NCBI RefSeq assembly: GCF_003340345.1
Contig: NZ_PPTQ01000003.1
Coordinates: 62,001-126,000, forward strand
Length of the DNA: 64,000 bases
Reading direction: 5' to 3'
Origin: Paraeggerthella hongkongensis
Lineage (GTDB): Bacteria > Actinomycetota > Coriobacteriia > Coriobacteriales > Eggerthellaceae
This document shows, piece by piece, positions 16,557 through 25,894 of this stretch (within the stretch, counting starts at the first letter, position 1; each line of letters begins with the position of its first letter). A model generated the notes under the pieces. That model ran no database searches. It was not told where the DNA came from and saw only the letters and a list, made by a program, of their open reading frames with translations. The translations under genes and the position numbers were made by a program.

Positions 16557-19004
16557 ATGCTAGGTTCTAATGACTCCACGCTGTCGCGCCGCACGTTCGT
16601 GAAGGGCTCGACGCTCGCCGGTCTGGGCGCTGCCGCGCTTGGCAGCGGCGCGCTGTTCGGCTGCTCGCCTAAGGCGGAGGCGCCGAAGGAAGAGGCCGCC
16701 GACGCAAAGGTGACGGGCGCGAACACCGTGGGCGCCGAGGAGACCATCACCTGGGGCCACTGCGCCATCAACTGCCCGGGTCGCTGCAGCTTGAAGTTCC
16801 ACGTGCAGGACGACGAGGTTGTGTGGGTTGATACCTACACCAGCTCCGATGCCGGCTTCGACGATCCGCAGCCTCGCGCATGCCTGCGCGGCCGCAGCTA
16901 TCGTCGCTGGATGAACAGCCCGGACCGCCTCAACTACCCCATGAAGCGCGTCGGTAAGCGCGGCGAGGGCAAGTGGGAGCAGATCAGCTGGGAAGAGGCC
17001 ATCGAGACTTCCATGACGAAGCTCAAGGAAGTTATCGAGAAGTACGGCAACGAGGCCGTGTACGTTCCGTACGCTACCGGTGTATCCGCAACCACGTCGC
17101 GTCCGTTCAACCGCGTGCTGAACTTGGTGGGCGGCTACCTGAACTACTACAATAGCTATTCCACGGCGCAGATCTCCTGCATCACGCCGTACATGTACGG
17201 TGCCAAGGGCAACGGCGGCAGCTCCTTCAGCGCGGCGCGCGACTCCGCCCTTATCCTGATCTTCGGCTCCAGCCCCACGGAAACGCGTCAGGGCGGCCTG
17301 ACCACGCACTACGACTGGGTGAGCCTGCGCGAGAAGACCGGCGCGAAGATCTACATGATCGACCCCCGCATGAACGACTCCATTATGGGCCACTCCGACC
17401 AGTGGCTGCCCATCAACCCGGGCACCGACGCCGCGCTCGTTGCCGGCATCGCCCATGAGCTGATCGCCAACGACATGGTGGACCTCGACTTCCTGCACAC
17501 GTACTGCGTGGGCTACGACGAGGAGACCATGCCCGAAGCGTACCAGGGCAAGAACATGTCCTACCGCGCCTACATCATGGGCGAGGGCTACGACATGGTG
17601 GAGAAGACCCCCGAGTGGGCCGCGAAGATCACCGGCATCCCCGCCGATCGCATTCGCAGCTTGGCTCAGGAAATCGGCACCACCAAGCCGCTCTACGTGA
17701 ACCAGGGCTGGGGGCCGCAGCGCCGCAGCAACGGCGAATGGACGGCCTGGTCCATCATGACCCTGCCGTGCCTCGTCGGCCAGGTGGGCCTGCCGGGCAC
17801 CAGCAACGGCACGCGTGAAGCGCGCAATGCTCCTTCGCTCGGCTCGCTGCCCAAGGGCGACAACCCGGTAAAGGCTTCCATCCCGTGCTTCCTGTTCACC
17901 GACGCTATCGATCACGGTCCGGAAATGACCTCGAAGAACGCAGGCGTCAAGGGCGTCGATCAGCTGTCCACCGGCATCAAGTACATGATCAACTACGCCG
18001 GCAACTGCTTGACGAACCAGCATTCGGACATCAACAAGGCGCATGAGGTCTTGGCTGACGAGTCCAAGTGCGAGTTCATCCTGGGCGTCGATACGGTGCT
18101 GTGCGATTCGCTCATGTACGCCGACATCATCCTGCCCGACCTGTTCCGCTTCGAGCAGACGTCGCAGATCGCCACCGGCTCCGACACGGGCTACATGATC
18201 ACGGGCACGGCCTGCACCACGCCGAAGTTCGAGCGCAAGACCGCCTACGAAATGGCCGAGCTCATGGCCGACAAGCTGGGCGTCAAGGACCAGTTCACCG
18301 AGGGCAAAACCGAGGACGACTGGATTAAGAGCATCTACGAGACCTCGCGCGAGAAGGACGAGAAGCTTCCCACGTGGGACGAGGCCGTGGAGATGGGCGT
18401 GTACACGCGCGACTACGCTCCGGTTATCTCCATGAAGAAGTTCCGTGACGATCCCGTGGCCAACGCGCTCGAGACGCCGTCGGGCAAGATCGAGATCTTC
18501 TCCGAGAAGCTGCTGCAGTTCACCGAGGGTTGGGAACTGACCGAGGGCGATACGCTGTCCGGCATGGCGACGCTGCCCCCGATTCCCGTGTACGTTCCCG
18601 AATGGTACGGCGTGGAGACGACCACCGACGAGTATCCGCTGGTGCTCAACGGCTTCCATTATCGCGGCCGCATCCACTCCTCGTGGGGCTTCATGCCCGA
18701 GCTGAAGGAAGTCAACCCGCAGGAGGCATGGATCAACCCGGCTGACGCGGCTTCCCGCAACATCAAGCAGGGTGACACCGTGCAGGTTAAGAACGAGTTC
18801 GGCTCCATCGAGCTGCTGGCGAAGGTCACGCCGCGTACGCTTCCGGGCGTGGTGGCCGTGTCCCAGGGCGCTTGGTACGACGGCGACCGCAAGGGCGGCG
18901 TGGACAAGGGCGGCAGCATCAACACGCTGACCACCCAGCGCCCCTCTCCTCTGTCGAAGGGCAACCCCCAGCACACGAACATCTGCCAGGTTGCGAAGGC
19001 GTAA
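16557..19004 (+). CDS. dmsA: DMSO reductase-family catalytic subunit DmsA
   Basis: The 815-residue protein has a twin-arginine signal (SRRTFVKG at 10-17) ending in a lipobox-like LFGC (Cys36), so it may be a Tat-exported lipoprotein. The [4Fe-4S] motif is Cys69, Cys73, Cys77 and Cys109 with DmsA-type spacing. NSYSTAQ at 199-205 matches the DmsA segment that supplies the serine ligand to molybdenum. It reduces an S- or N-oxide or a similar acceptor in the periplasm; which one cannot be read from sequence. The ATG at 16557 follows GAGGGAGG; longer in-frame extensions upstream are rejected because they bury the Tat signal. The operon continues with DmsB, DmsB2, a TorD chaperone and DmsC. Confidence 0.9.
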   Translation: MLGSNDSTLSRRTFVKGSTLAGLGAAALGSGALFGCSPKAEAPKEEAADAKVTGANTVGAEETITWGHCAINCPGRCSLKFHVQDDEVVWVDTYTSSDAGFDDPQPRACLRGRSYRRWMNSPDRLNYPMKRVGKRGEGKWEQISWEEAIETSMTKLKEVIEKYGNEAVYVPYATGVSATTSRPFNRVLNLVGGYLNYYNSYSTAQISCITPYMYGAKGNGGSSFSAARDSALILIFGSSPTETRQGGLTTHYDWVSLREKTGAKIYMIDPRMNDSIMGHSDQWLPINPGTDAALVAGIAHELIANDMVDLDFLHTYCVGYDEETMPEAYQGKNMSYRAYIMGEGYDMVEKTPEWAAKITGIPADRIRSLAQEIGTTKPLYVNQGWGPQRRSNGEWTAWSIMTLPCLVGQVGLPGTSNGTREARNAPSLGSLPKGDNPVKASIPCFLFTDAIDHGPEMTSKNAGVKGVDQLSTGIKYMINYAGNCLTNQHSDINKAHEVLADESKCEFILGVDTVLCDSLMYADIILPDLFRFEQTSQIATGSDTGYMITGTACTTPKFERKTAYEMAELMADKLGVKDQFTEGKTEDDWIKSIYETSREKDEKLPTWDEAVEMGVYTRDYAPVISMKKFRDDPVANALETPSGKIEIFSEKLLQFTEGWELTEGDTLSGMATLPPIPVYVPEWYGVETTTDEYPLVLNGFHYRGRIHSSWGFMPELKEVNPQEAWINPADAASRNIKQGDTVQVKNEFGSIELLAKVTPRTLPGVVAVSQGAWYDGDRKGGVDKGGSINTLTTQRPSPLSKGNPQHTNICQVAKA

Positions 19005-19033
19005 GCGGCGAGCTTCAGGAAGGATGATATATC

Positions 19034-19648
19034 ATGTCTCAAATGGCATTCTACTTTGACGGCACGCGCTGCACCGGTTGCAAAACCTGCGAGATGTCGT
19101 GCAAGGATTTCAACGATCTGGGCGTGGGCCTGACGTTCCGCAAGGTCTTCGAGGCCACGCTGGGCGAGACCACGCGCGACGCCGACGGCGCGATCACCAC
19201 GACGTGCGTCAGCTACCCGGTGTCCATGTCGTGCAACCACTGCGACAGCCCGGTCTGCATGGCCAAGTGCCCGCAGGCGGCTATCTCTAAGAATTCCGAA
19301 ACGGGCTTCGTCGAGGTTGACCGCGAGAAGTGCATCGGCTGCGGCACCTGCGCTCTGACGTGCCCCTACAGCGCTCCGAAGGTCGACGAAGAGGCCAAGA
19401 AGTCGGTCAAGTGCCACGGCTGCGCCGATCGCGTTGCCGCCGGCATGAAGCCGGTGTGCGTGGAGGCCTGCCCGGCTCGCGCCCTTGACTTCGGCACGGC
19501 TGAGGAGATGGCGAAGCTGGGCGAGCGCGCCAACATCGCGCCTTTGCCCGACGTATCGGAAACCACTCCGAACTTCTTCGTCAAGGCTTCTGCCGACGCG
19601 CAGCCGGTGGGCGGCGCCGAGGTGGTCAACCCGCTTGAGGTTGCGTAG
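19034..19648 (+). CDS. dmsB: DMSO reductase Fe-S subunit DmsB
   Basis: The 204-residue protein has four [4Fe-4S] motifs in DmsB order: CTGCKTCEMSC, CNHCDSPVCMAKCP, CIGCGTCALTCP, and CHGCADR with CVEACP. It begins 29 bases after dmsA and links that enzyme to the DmsC anchor. The C-terminal tail ends in NPLEVA, echoed by NPLEVL in the second DmsB copy. A strong terminator follows it, which would limit transcription of the downstream genes. Confidence 0.92.
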   Translation: MSQMAFYFDGTRCTGCKTCEMSCKDFNDLGVGLTFRKVFEATLGETTRDADGAITTTCVSYPVSMSCNHCDSPVCMAKCPQAAISKNSETGFVEVDREKCIGCGTCALTCPYSAPKVDEEAKKSVKCHGCADRVAAGMKPVCVEACPARALDFGTAEEMAKLGERANIAPLPDVSETTPNFFVKASADAQPVGGAEVVNPLEVA

Positions 19649-19732
19649 GCTCTATCGCCTGAATGCGGACGGTCGACGGGCGTGCGGCTCTCTTGCCGAG
19701 GGTTCGTGAATCCGCTCGACGTTCCGTAGGAC

Positions 19733-19773
19733 AAAGGCGGGGTACGCTAAAATAGGCGTGCCCCGCCTTTTCG
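19733..19773 (+). terminator. Strong hairpin between dmsB and dmsB2
   Basis: Fifteen consecutive base pairs (19733-19747 with 19756-19770, one wobble) form a stem capped by an eight-base loop and ending in TTTT. It lies inside what otherwise reads as one operon, 47 bases before the next start. It may act as a partial terminator that lowers expression of dmsB2, the chaperone and dmsC. Confidence 0.75.
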
Positions 19774-19819
19774 GTAAGGGGCGTGCGTGCTCGGATGTTG
19801 ACGAAAGGGGGATCGTTGC

Positions 19820-20437
19820 ATGTCTCAGCGGGCATTCTTTTTTGACGCGTCGCGCTGCACCGGGTGCAAAACCTGCGAGTTTGCCTGCAAGGACGCATAC
19901 GATCTTGACGTGGGCACGGCGTATCGCAAAGTGTACGAATACACCGGAGGCGAAACGGTTCGCCGGGGCGACGGTTTCGCCACGACGTGCTTCGCGTACA
20001 GCGTGTCGGTGTCGTGCTGCCATTGCGAGAACCCGGCATGCGTGCGGGTGTGCCCGACCGAAGCCATGCATAAAGAGGCCGAATCGGGCCTGGTGCTGGT
20101 GGACGTGCGCCGCTGCATTGGCTGCGGGTACTGTCACCTGTCGTGTCCGTACAACGCCCCGAAGGTCGATCGTGAAAAGGGGCATTCCGTGAAATGCCAC
20201 GGTTGCCGGGATCGCCTTGACGAGGGGAAGAAGCCGGTGTGCGTTGAGGCTTGCCCGGCGCGCGCTTTGGATTTCGGCCCGTTCGAAGCCATGGAGGAAC
20301 TTGGGCGTCGCGCGGACATCGCCCCGCTTCCCGAGGCTTCGGCAACGGCTCCGAACTTGTTCGTGCGGCCGTGCTCGGACGCACGGCCATCGGGGTCGAA
20401 GGACGGGCGCATCGTGAATCCGCTTGAAGTGCTGTAG
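19820..20437 (+). CDS. Second DmsB-type Fe-S subunit
   Basis: The 205-residue paralogue of the upstream DmsB keeps all four cluster motifs (CTGCKTCEFAC, CCHCENPACVRVCP, CIGCGYCHLSCP, CHGCRDR with CVEACP). Two DmsB proteins beside one DmsA suggests either alternative electron routes or service to a second catalytic subunit encoded elsewhere. It starts with AAGGGGG upstream, just after the terminator hairpin, so it may be expressed at a different level from the first copy. Confidence 0.9.
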   Translation: MSQRAFFFDASRCTGCKTCEFACKDAYDLDVGTAYRKVYEYTGGETVRRGDGFATTCFAYSVSVSCCHCENPACVRVCPTEAMHKEAESGLVLVDVRRCIGCGYCHLSCPYNAPKVDREKGHSVKCHGCRDRLDEGKKPVCVEACPARALDFGPFEAMEELGRRADIAPLPEASATAPNLFVRPCSDARPSGSKDGRIVNPLEVL

Positions 20438-20482
20438 CAAGCAAGCCGATAGAAGACAAGCATGAGGGAGAGAGGACTGCTC

Positions 20483-21127
20483 ATGGAGGAACACAAGGAT
20501 CTGGTGCTCGAAGCCGTTGCCTTTACGGGCGAAACGCTCGCGCCGTTTTTCTTGCAGGACCCGAAAACGGGCGATGCGAAGGAGGCGTTCGCCGCGATGG
20601 CTGCGCTCGATGCTGCCGCTGCCGCTGCCGAATGGCCCTTTGCGGATGAGGAAGAGGCGCGTCGCGACCTGGGCTTGATTGCGCAAGGGCTTGCGAATGG
20701 CATCGACGATGAGGCTTTGGTCTGGGAGTATCGTCGCCTGTTCATCGGCCCCGCCGTGAAGCCGGCTCCCCCGTGGGGCTCGGTGTACACGGATCGCGAG
20801 TGCGTGGTGTTCGGCAAGAGCACGCTTGAGCTGCGCGCCTGGATGCGCGAGCAGGGCATCGAGCGCTTGGTGGACGATAAAACGCCCGAGGATCATATCG
20901 GTCTGATGCTTGCGCTTATGGCCTGGATTGCCCGCGAGAAGCCGGAAGCGCTCGACGATTTTATGCGCTTGCACCTGCTTACCTGGTCTTCTCATTTTCT
21001 CGGTCAGCTGGCCGAAGCAGCCGAGCAGCCGTTTTACGAGGGCCTTGCCCGCCTGACGAAGGCGTCGCTTGAGGGGATTCAAGACGAGCTGGGGCTCGAG
21101 GTTGTCTATCCGCGGTTCTACCGCTAG
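20483..21127 (+). CDS. TorD/DmsD-family chaperone for the Dms enzyme
   Basis: The 214-residue helical protein has the TorD-family signature: the EYRRLFIGP stretch, a PPWGSVY segment and a conserved ED-H-I helix (TPEDHIGLMLALMAW). It should bind the DmsA Tat signal during molybdenum cofactor insertion. The ATG at 20483 follows GAGAGGA at six bases; an ATG at 20462 is the alternative. It is longer and clearly distinct from the chaperones of the two Psr-like operons, and closer to the one at 35562. Confidence 0.88.
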   Translation: MEEHKDLVLEAVAFTGETLAPFFLQDPKTGDAKEAFAAMAALDAAAAAAEWPFADEEEARRDLGLIAQGLANGIDDEALVWEYRRLFIGPAVKPAPPWGSVYTDRECVVFGKSTLELRAWMREQGIERLVDDKTPEDHIGLMLALMAWIAREKPEALDDFMRLHLLTWSSHFLGQLAEAAEQPFYEGLARLTKASLEGIQDELGLEVVYPRFYR

Positions 21128-21136
21128 AGGACGCTT

Positions 21137-22012
21137 GTGATCACGGGATTCGACACCGCTTTCAGCGAGATCACGCTGGTGCTGTTCACGACGCTTGCGC
21201 CATCGGGCGTTGTCGCGTACCTCTGCATGGCCGTACCCGTGCTGGCGCGCGGAACCGATGCGGCCATGCGCCAGCGCCTCAACGTGTTTCTTGCTGCTCC
21301 GTTGGTCGTATCCATGGTGGGCTTGGTGGCTTCGGCCACGCATCTGGGAAATCCTGCGAACGCGCTCTACGTGTTTTTAGGCGTCGGGCGCAGTCCGCTT
21401 TCCACCGAGGTGTTCTGCGCGGTGTTGTTCTTGGCGCTTGCCGGTTTGTACTGGCTGTATTGCTTTGCCGAGCATCCGCGTCCCTTGTTGCAGCGTCTGT
21501 GGCTGATGGCGGCGATGGTCGCTGGCGTTGGATTTGTGATTGCGGTTGCTTTTGCGTACGCGGCCGAAACCATCGCGTCGTGGCACACGGTTTACGTTCC
21601 GCTTAACTTGATATTGAATTCCCTGGTCGGAGGCCCTGTTCTTGCGATTGCGGGCCTGTGCGCGGCGGGATATGGGGGCGTGCGCGGTCGTTGGGGCCGA
21701 GTTTTGGTTGCCGCGGCTGCAGCCGCTCTTGCGCTCAATGTGGGAGGCTTTGTTTTGCAGGGGGCCGAGCTTCCCCTTATCGGCAACTCGTTTACCACGG
21801 CGGCCGACCTGGTTCCGGGGTTCGGGGCGATGGTCGGCGTGTTCGCCGCTGCGGGCGCGCTGGCCGTAGGCTTGGACGCGTTCGCCCTGTGGGGCTGTTC
21901 GCGCTTGAGCATGCCAGGCGCGCTTGCCGCGGCGGGGTCTGCCCTGGTTGGCATTTTCGTCATGCGCTTTGCGTTCTACATGATGCACATGACCGTGGGA
22001 ATGGGCATCTAG
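21137..22012 (+). CDS. dmsC: DmsC-type membrane anchor
   Basis: The 291-residue protein has about eight hydrophobic helices and the DmsC-like N-terminal half (LVLFTTLAPSGVVAYL, with ATHLGNPANALYVFLGVGRSPLSTE). In this family the segment oxidises menaquinol and anchors DmsAB. The GTG start at 21137 is preceded by AGAGGA. Its TAG stop overlaps the stop codon of the convergent GGDEF/EAL gene in the same four bases (CTAG at 22009-22012), so no terminator can fit between them. Confidence 0.88.
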   Translation: MITGFDTAFSEITLVLFTTLAPSGVVAYLCMAVPVLARGTDAAMRQRLNVFLAAPLVVSMVGLVASATHLGNPANALYVFLGVGRSPLSTEVFCAVLFLALAGLYWLYCFAEHPRPLLQRLWLMAAMVAGVGFVIAVAFAYAAETIASWHTVYVPLNLILNSLVGGPVLAIAGLCAAGYGGVRGRWGRVLVAAAAAALALNVGGFVLQGAELPLIGNSFTTAADLVPGFGAMVGVFAAAGALAVGLDAFALWGCSRLSMPGALAAAGSALVGIFVMRFAFYMMHMTVGMGI

Positions 22013-25000
22013 GGAAGCTGGTCGTGGCCGTGCGCTTGCTGCTGGTTGGGATCGTGCACGAAGAAGCGGCCCTTTCCCGCTTCCTTTGCCTGCCGTAGCG
22101 CCACATCGGCTTTTTCGTAGGCCTGCTCGAAGCTGGTTGCGTGATCGGGAACAAGGGAGACGCCTGCGCACACCGAAAGGCCAATGACCTGGCCGGGTTC
22201 GGCTTCCGTTTCCCAGGTTCTTTCGCACAACGCCCGCATGCGCTCGGAAGCCTCTTCCTTTGAAATGCCCTCGCAGTACGCCACGAACTCGTCTCCATCC
22301 CAGCGACAGATAAGGGATTCCTTGCAAAGGGCCGTGCGGAGGTGACGGCTCATGTGCGAGAGCGCGGTGTCTCCGCACAGGTATCCGTAACGGTTGTTGA
22401 TCGACTTGAAGTTGTCCAGATCGATGATGGCGAAGGCTCCCACGGCTTTTTTCTCAACCGTTTTTTCAATCAGGTTATGGATGCGCGTCATGCCCGTTTG
22501 GCGGTTGGGCAGGCCGGTAAGAGCGTCGTGATCAACCTGGCTTTCAAGTTTCAGTTCGCGGCGTTTGCGCTGGTCCACGTCGATTGCGTACAGGTAGACG
22601 TACACGTCGCCGGTTTCGTCGAAGCGGATCAGGTGGTAATTGAGCTCGGCCCAAAACGCGGTGTCGTCGATCAGGTCTTCGTCGGCGCTTTCCCCGTCTT
22701 CGTAAAACGGCGAGAACTCGAGCTTCGCTTGACGGTATTCCAGCTTGCGCGAGCTTATGCCTTGCGCGAAATCGTCGAGCATGCGGCCTTGGTCCAGGAA
22801 CGTGCGCACGGCTTCTTTGTCGTGGTTCGTTCGGATGGCGCTTTTCAAAACGTCATCCACGTCGTACATGCTCCAGTCTTCGAAGCGCACGCCAAGTTTT
22901 TCGTTCAGGAGCGCTCGGTCCTGCTCGTTCAGGAACGCCTTGCGCGAAAGGTTGATGTACCAATGGTTCATCGCCGGAGCGCCCAGCAGCTCGAATGCGT
23001 GGCCAAGCTGCGTTACGGATCCGAGCGAGGCCATGGCGTGCATGCGCTGCTTGGTCACGTCTTCCACCGAAGCGTAGAACAGGCGGCGCTCCTCTTGATG
23101 GCTCAGGAAAAACACGCGTGCCTTCATCCACATGAGATCGCCGTTGATGCGGTAGCGACGGGCTACGCCTTGCGCCCCGGTGACGGGGTGGCGTTCCGCC
23201 TCGTCGAAGATGCCCATCACCATGCCCAGGTCATCAGGGTGAATCTGCTTCCAGATGACAGCCTGGCGCTCCTTGAGGGCGGCCGGGTTGCATCCGGTTA
23301 CATGATAGTAGGCGTTGTTCACTTGCAGCAGCTCGTAGTGGTCGTCGTACACGGCGTACACGGCCATGCCTCCAATGAGGTTGTTCAGCATGGTGCGGCT
23401 GATGCCGTTGTCGCGCATGAGGGCCTGCATATCTATGGCGGGCACTGCGGCATCGAGAATGCCGTGGCGATCGATGGCGTCTTCGTTGCTCAAAAGCGCT
23501 TCGAGATCCGTTGTGCACATGGGCTTGTGGAAATGGTAGCCCTGGGCGTATTCGCAGCCGATGTCCTGCAGAAAATCGACCTGCTGCTCCGTTTCGGCTC
23601 CTTCGGCGACAACGCGAAGGTCAACAAGCCGGGCCATGGATACGATGGCTTCCAAGATGCTTTCGCCCCGACGAGCGTTTCTTTCTTGGGAGAGGAACCC
23701 CATGTCGATTTTCAGCACGTCGACGTTGATGTCCTTGAGCATGTTGAGCGACGAGTACCCGCTGCCGAAGTCATCCATGAAGATGACGTACCCCAAGTTC
23801 CTCAACCGATTGACCATGTCGGTTATCTTTTCGTCTTCAGCGTACGCGCCTTCGGTTATCTCGATTCCCAGAAGCGATCTGTCAATCCCGTAGCGCCTGG
23901 TCAGGTCTTCGATGGCCTCCGGCACGTCGATGGTGTGGATGTCTACGCGCGATACGTTCACGCTGACGGGCAGCGGGTCTATGCCGCGGTTTATCCAGTC
24001 GCGCAGCTGGCGGCACACGGCTTCCCATACGTACAGGTCGAGCGACGTCACGAACCCGTTTCGTTCGAGCACCGGGACGAATTCGCCGGGCGCGACGATC
24101 CCTCGTTCGGGGTGCTTCCACCGCACGAGCGCCTCCAGCCCAACGATGCGCCCCGTGCGGGTGCTGCATTGCGGCTGCCAATAGGGAACGAACTCGCAGT
24201 TTTCCAGAGCCCGCTTGACTTCCAGCAGGATTTTCGTTTCGCTCTCCAGCGCTTCGGTCATGAACGGCCGATAGCGCGATACGCGTTTGGTGTACGATCC
24301 TTTGGCGTTGTTCATCGCCGTCATGGCGTGGTCGCAGGCGGTGATGACGGGCGTTCGCGGATAATCGATCTCGCAGATGCCCAGGGCGGGTTGGAAGCCG
24401 ATGGCGTCTTCGGAGTCGAACGGGGGCATTCTCAGCCGCTTCTCAACGCTTTCCTGCGTGACCAGGCCGCGTGGAAGGATCAGGACGAAGTCGTCCCCGC
24501 CAAGATGCCCGGCGATTCCGCCCTTGGCGCCCGCGATATCCGATACGTGGTCGGCTATGGCGCGCAGCATGTCGTTGCCGGCCTCGTGTCCATGCCATTC
24601 GTTGTACAGCTTGAAGTGCTCGATGTCCACGTAGACGGCTTCGTACACGATGCCAGGCGTGCTTTCCAGCAGCTCTTCGGCCTTTCTGTACAGCGTGCCC
24701 GCGTTGTACAGGCCGGTTAGCTGATCTCGCTCCCTCAAGGTGACGAGATGGGCATTCTCCAGGCTGTCTTCCCGCAGCTTCACGTTTGCGTCGATGTCGC
24801 AGACGAAGCACATGACCACGATTTCGCTGTCGGGGCCTCGCTTTACGGGAACGACGCTTTGCGAGGTCCAGGCCCAATCGCCTGATTGCAGGCTTTTGCG
24901 GAACTCCCCTTGCAGCGTTCCGCCGGCCTTGTCCAGGCGCTCGGGCATTGTTTCGAGGTTCCAGAATTCCAAAAACCGCTGCATGTCGTCGGGGTGCACG

Positions 25001-25494
25001 AATCCTTCGAACGTTTTTTCCGGCGTGCCGCCGAACGAGCCTTCAGGCGGCAGCGTTTTGAATTTGCCGGGTTCGTTGCAAAGCGTTTTGTACGTTTGCT
25101 CGGTGAGGTTGATCTCGAACAGCTCGTCGTAGGAAAGGGGCTCTTTGAGTGCCGTGAACAGGTTTTCTCCTCCGGTGCTAATCGGGCGGCTGGAGAACAA
25201 GACGCAGGGGCCGTGCTTGAACCAATCCAGTTCCAGGCAGGTGGTTTCGTACCACTGCTGCAGCCGATCGCTGAACACGGCGGCTTGCGTAACGCGCTCG
25301 TTCGCGCCTGGCTGCCAGGGGCAGTCCTTGCACGGTTCCGATTGGCTTCGGAAGCTTTCGTAGCATCGCGCGCCGATGCGCCCGTTGGGAAACACCCTTC
25401 GGGCTGCTTGGTCGAGGTGCACGATACGGTATTCGTGGTCTATGACGTATACATGTCCGGTCGACGCGTTGTTGTGGAGGCGAGTGCGCGGCAT
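22009..25494 (-). CDS. PAS-GGDEF-EAL-PAS-GGDEF cyclic-di-GMP signalling protein
   Basis: The 1161-residue protein has, in order: an N-terminal PAS-like region with a CYESF...CKDCPW cysteine motif near 44-59; a second PAS region; a GGDEF domain whose active site reads GGDDF (about 331-335); an EAL domain with EAL at about 453-455 and later NVSR, EITEGAY, MDDFGSGYS and VLKIDMGFL, so the catalytic phosphodiesterase residues look intact; two more PAS-like regions; and a C-terminal GGDEF reading DGDEF. It probably both makes and breaks cyclic-di-GMP, or uses one domain as a sensor. No membrane helix is evident. The ATG at 25494 follows AAAGGGAG; the ATG at 25527 lies within the promoter -10 and is rejected. 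It sits between two reductase operons. Confidence 0.88.
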   Translation of the reverse strand: MPRTRLHNNASTGHVYVIDHEYRIVHLDQAARRVFPNGRIGARCYESFRSQSEPCKDCPWQPGANERVTQAAVFSDRLQQWYETTCLELDWFKHGPCVLFSSRPISTGGENLFTALKEPLSYDELFEINLTEQTYKTLCNEPGKFKTLPPEGSFGGTPEKTFEGFVHPDDMQRFLEFWNLETMPERLDKAGGTLQGEFRKSLQSGDWAWTSQSVVPVKRGPDSEIVVMCFVCDIDANVKLREDSLENAHLVTLRERDQLTGLYNAGTLYRKAEELLESTPGIVYEAVYVDIEHFKLYNEWHGHEAGNDMLRAIADHVSDIAGAKGGIAGHLGGDDFVLILPRGLVTQESVEKRLRMPPFDSEDAIGFQPALGICEIDYPRTPVITACDHAMTAMNNAKGSYTKRVSRYRPFMTEALESETKILLEVKRALENCEFVPYWQPQCSTRTGRIVGLEALVRWKHPERGIVAPGEFVPVLERNGFVTSLDLYVWEAVCRQLRDWINRGIDPLPVSVNVSRVDIHTIDVPEAIEDLTRRYGIDRSLLGIEITEGAYAEDEKITDMVNRLRNLGYVIFMDDFGSGYSSLNMLKDINVDVLKIDMGFLSQERNARRGESILEAIVSMARLVDLRVVAEGAETEQQVDFLQDIGCEYAQGYHFHKPMCTTDLEALLSNEDAIDRHGILDAAVPAIDMQALMRDNGISRTMLNNLIGGMAVYAVYDDHYELLQVNNAYYHVTGCNPAALKERQAVIWKQIHPDDLGMVMGIFDEAERHPVTGAQGVARRYRINGDLMWMKARVFFLSHQEERRLFYASVEDVTKQRMHAMASLGSVTQLGHAFELLGAPAMNHWYINLSRKAFLNEQDRALLNEKLGVRFEDWSMYDVDDVLKSAIRTNHDKEAVRTFLDQGRMLDDFAQGISSRKLEYRQAKLEFSPFYEDGESADEDLIDDTAFWAELNYHLIRFDETGDVYVYLYAIDVDQRKRRELKLESQVDHDALTGLPNRQTGMTRIHNLIEKTVEKKAVGAFAIIDLDNFKSINNRYGYLCGDTALSHMSRHLRTALCKESLICRWDGDEFVAYCEGISKEEASERMRALCERTWETEAEPGQVIGLSVCAGVSLVPDHATSFEQAYEKADVALRQAKEAGKGRFFVHDPNQQQAHGHDQLP

Positions 25495-25525
25495 GTGGTC
25501 TCCCTTTGATTCTGCTGGTTGCTCC

Positions 25526-25552
25526 ATTGTAGAGCCTTTGCGTAATGGTCAA
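25526..25552 (-). promoter_or_regulatory. Promoter for the GGDEF/EAL gene
   Basis: On the minus strand, TTGACC and TACAAT are 15 bases apart, with the -10 ending 31 bases before the ATG. The spacing is slightly short but both hexamers are good. Confidence 0.55.
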
Positions 25553-25819
25553 GGCCAGCAGCGACAAAAAACGGGCATTCTCAAGGGAGAGATCCGAATA
25601 AGCGGGAAGCGGTCGGCGTCGTTCGCTTCCTTTCGAGGCTCGTTCGTTGAAGGTGCCGGCCCCTGGCTTTCCAACGCGGAGGGAGAAAGGGGGAAACGCA
25701 AAACCAGGGGCCGGCTGTTGATCTGTCGCGTTGATTCGGAAGGGAGGGAGGAGAGCCTTGTCAACGCGACGATAGATCGGCGGAAACGGGGCGTTGGGGG
25801 AGGGAGGGGCCCGCTTCCG

Positions 25820-25885
25820 CCGATCTTCCCGGTGCTTGCAGCTTGATGCCGGGAAGATCGGGCGTCCGGCGCCAGGAGGCGCCGG
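25820..25885 (-). terminator. Paired hairpins downstream of the dehydroxylase-type operon
   Basis: Reading the minus strand, a perfect 8-base-pair stem with an AGGA/TCCT loop (25866-25885) starts 10 bases after the anchor-gene stop. It is followed by a perfect 13-base-pair stem (25820-25832 with 25849-25861). No U tract follows either. They may end the operon or protect its 3' end. The remainder of the gap (25553-25819) shows no gene. Confidence 0.5.
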
Positions 25886-25894
25886 GGTGAAGCG

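Noticed and set aside
16560-18974. A long minus-strand frame opposite dmsA
   Set aside because: Same reasoning: antisense of a clear molybdoenzyme with a Tat signal and Fe-S motif.
19733-19773. Treating the strong hairpin as the end of the dms operon and the rest as a separate operon
   Set aside because: No separate promoter was obvious before dmsB2, and the chaperone and anchor belong functionally with DmsAB; partial termination is more likely, though a hidden promoter cannot be excluded.
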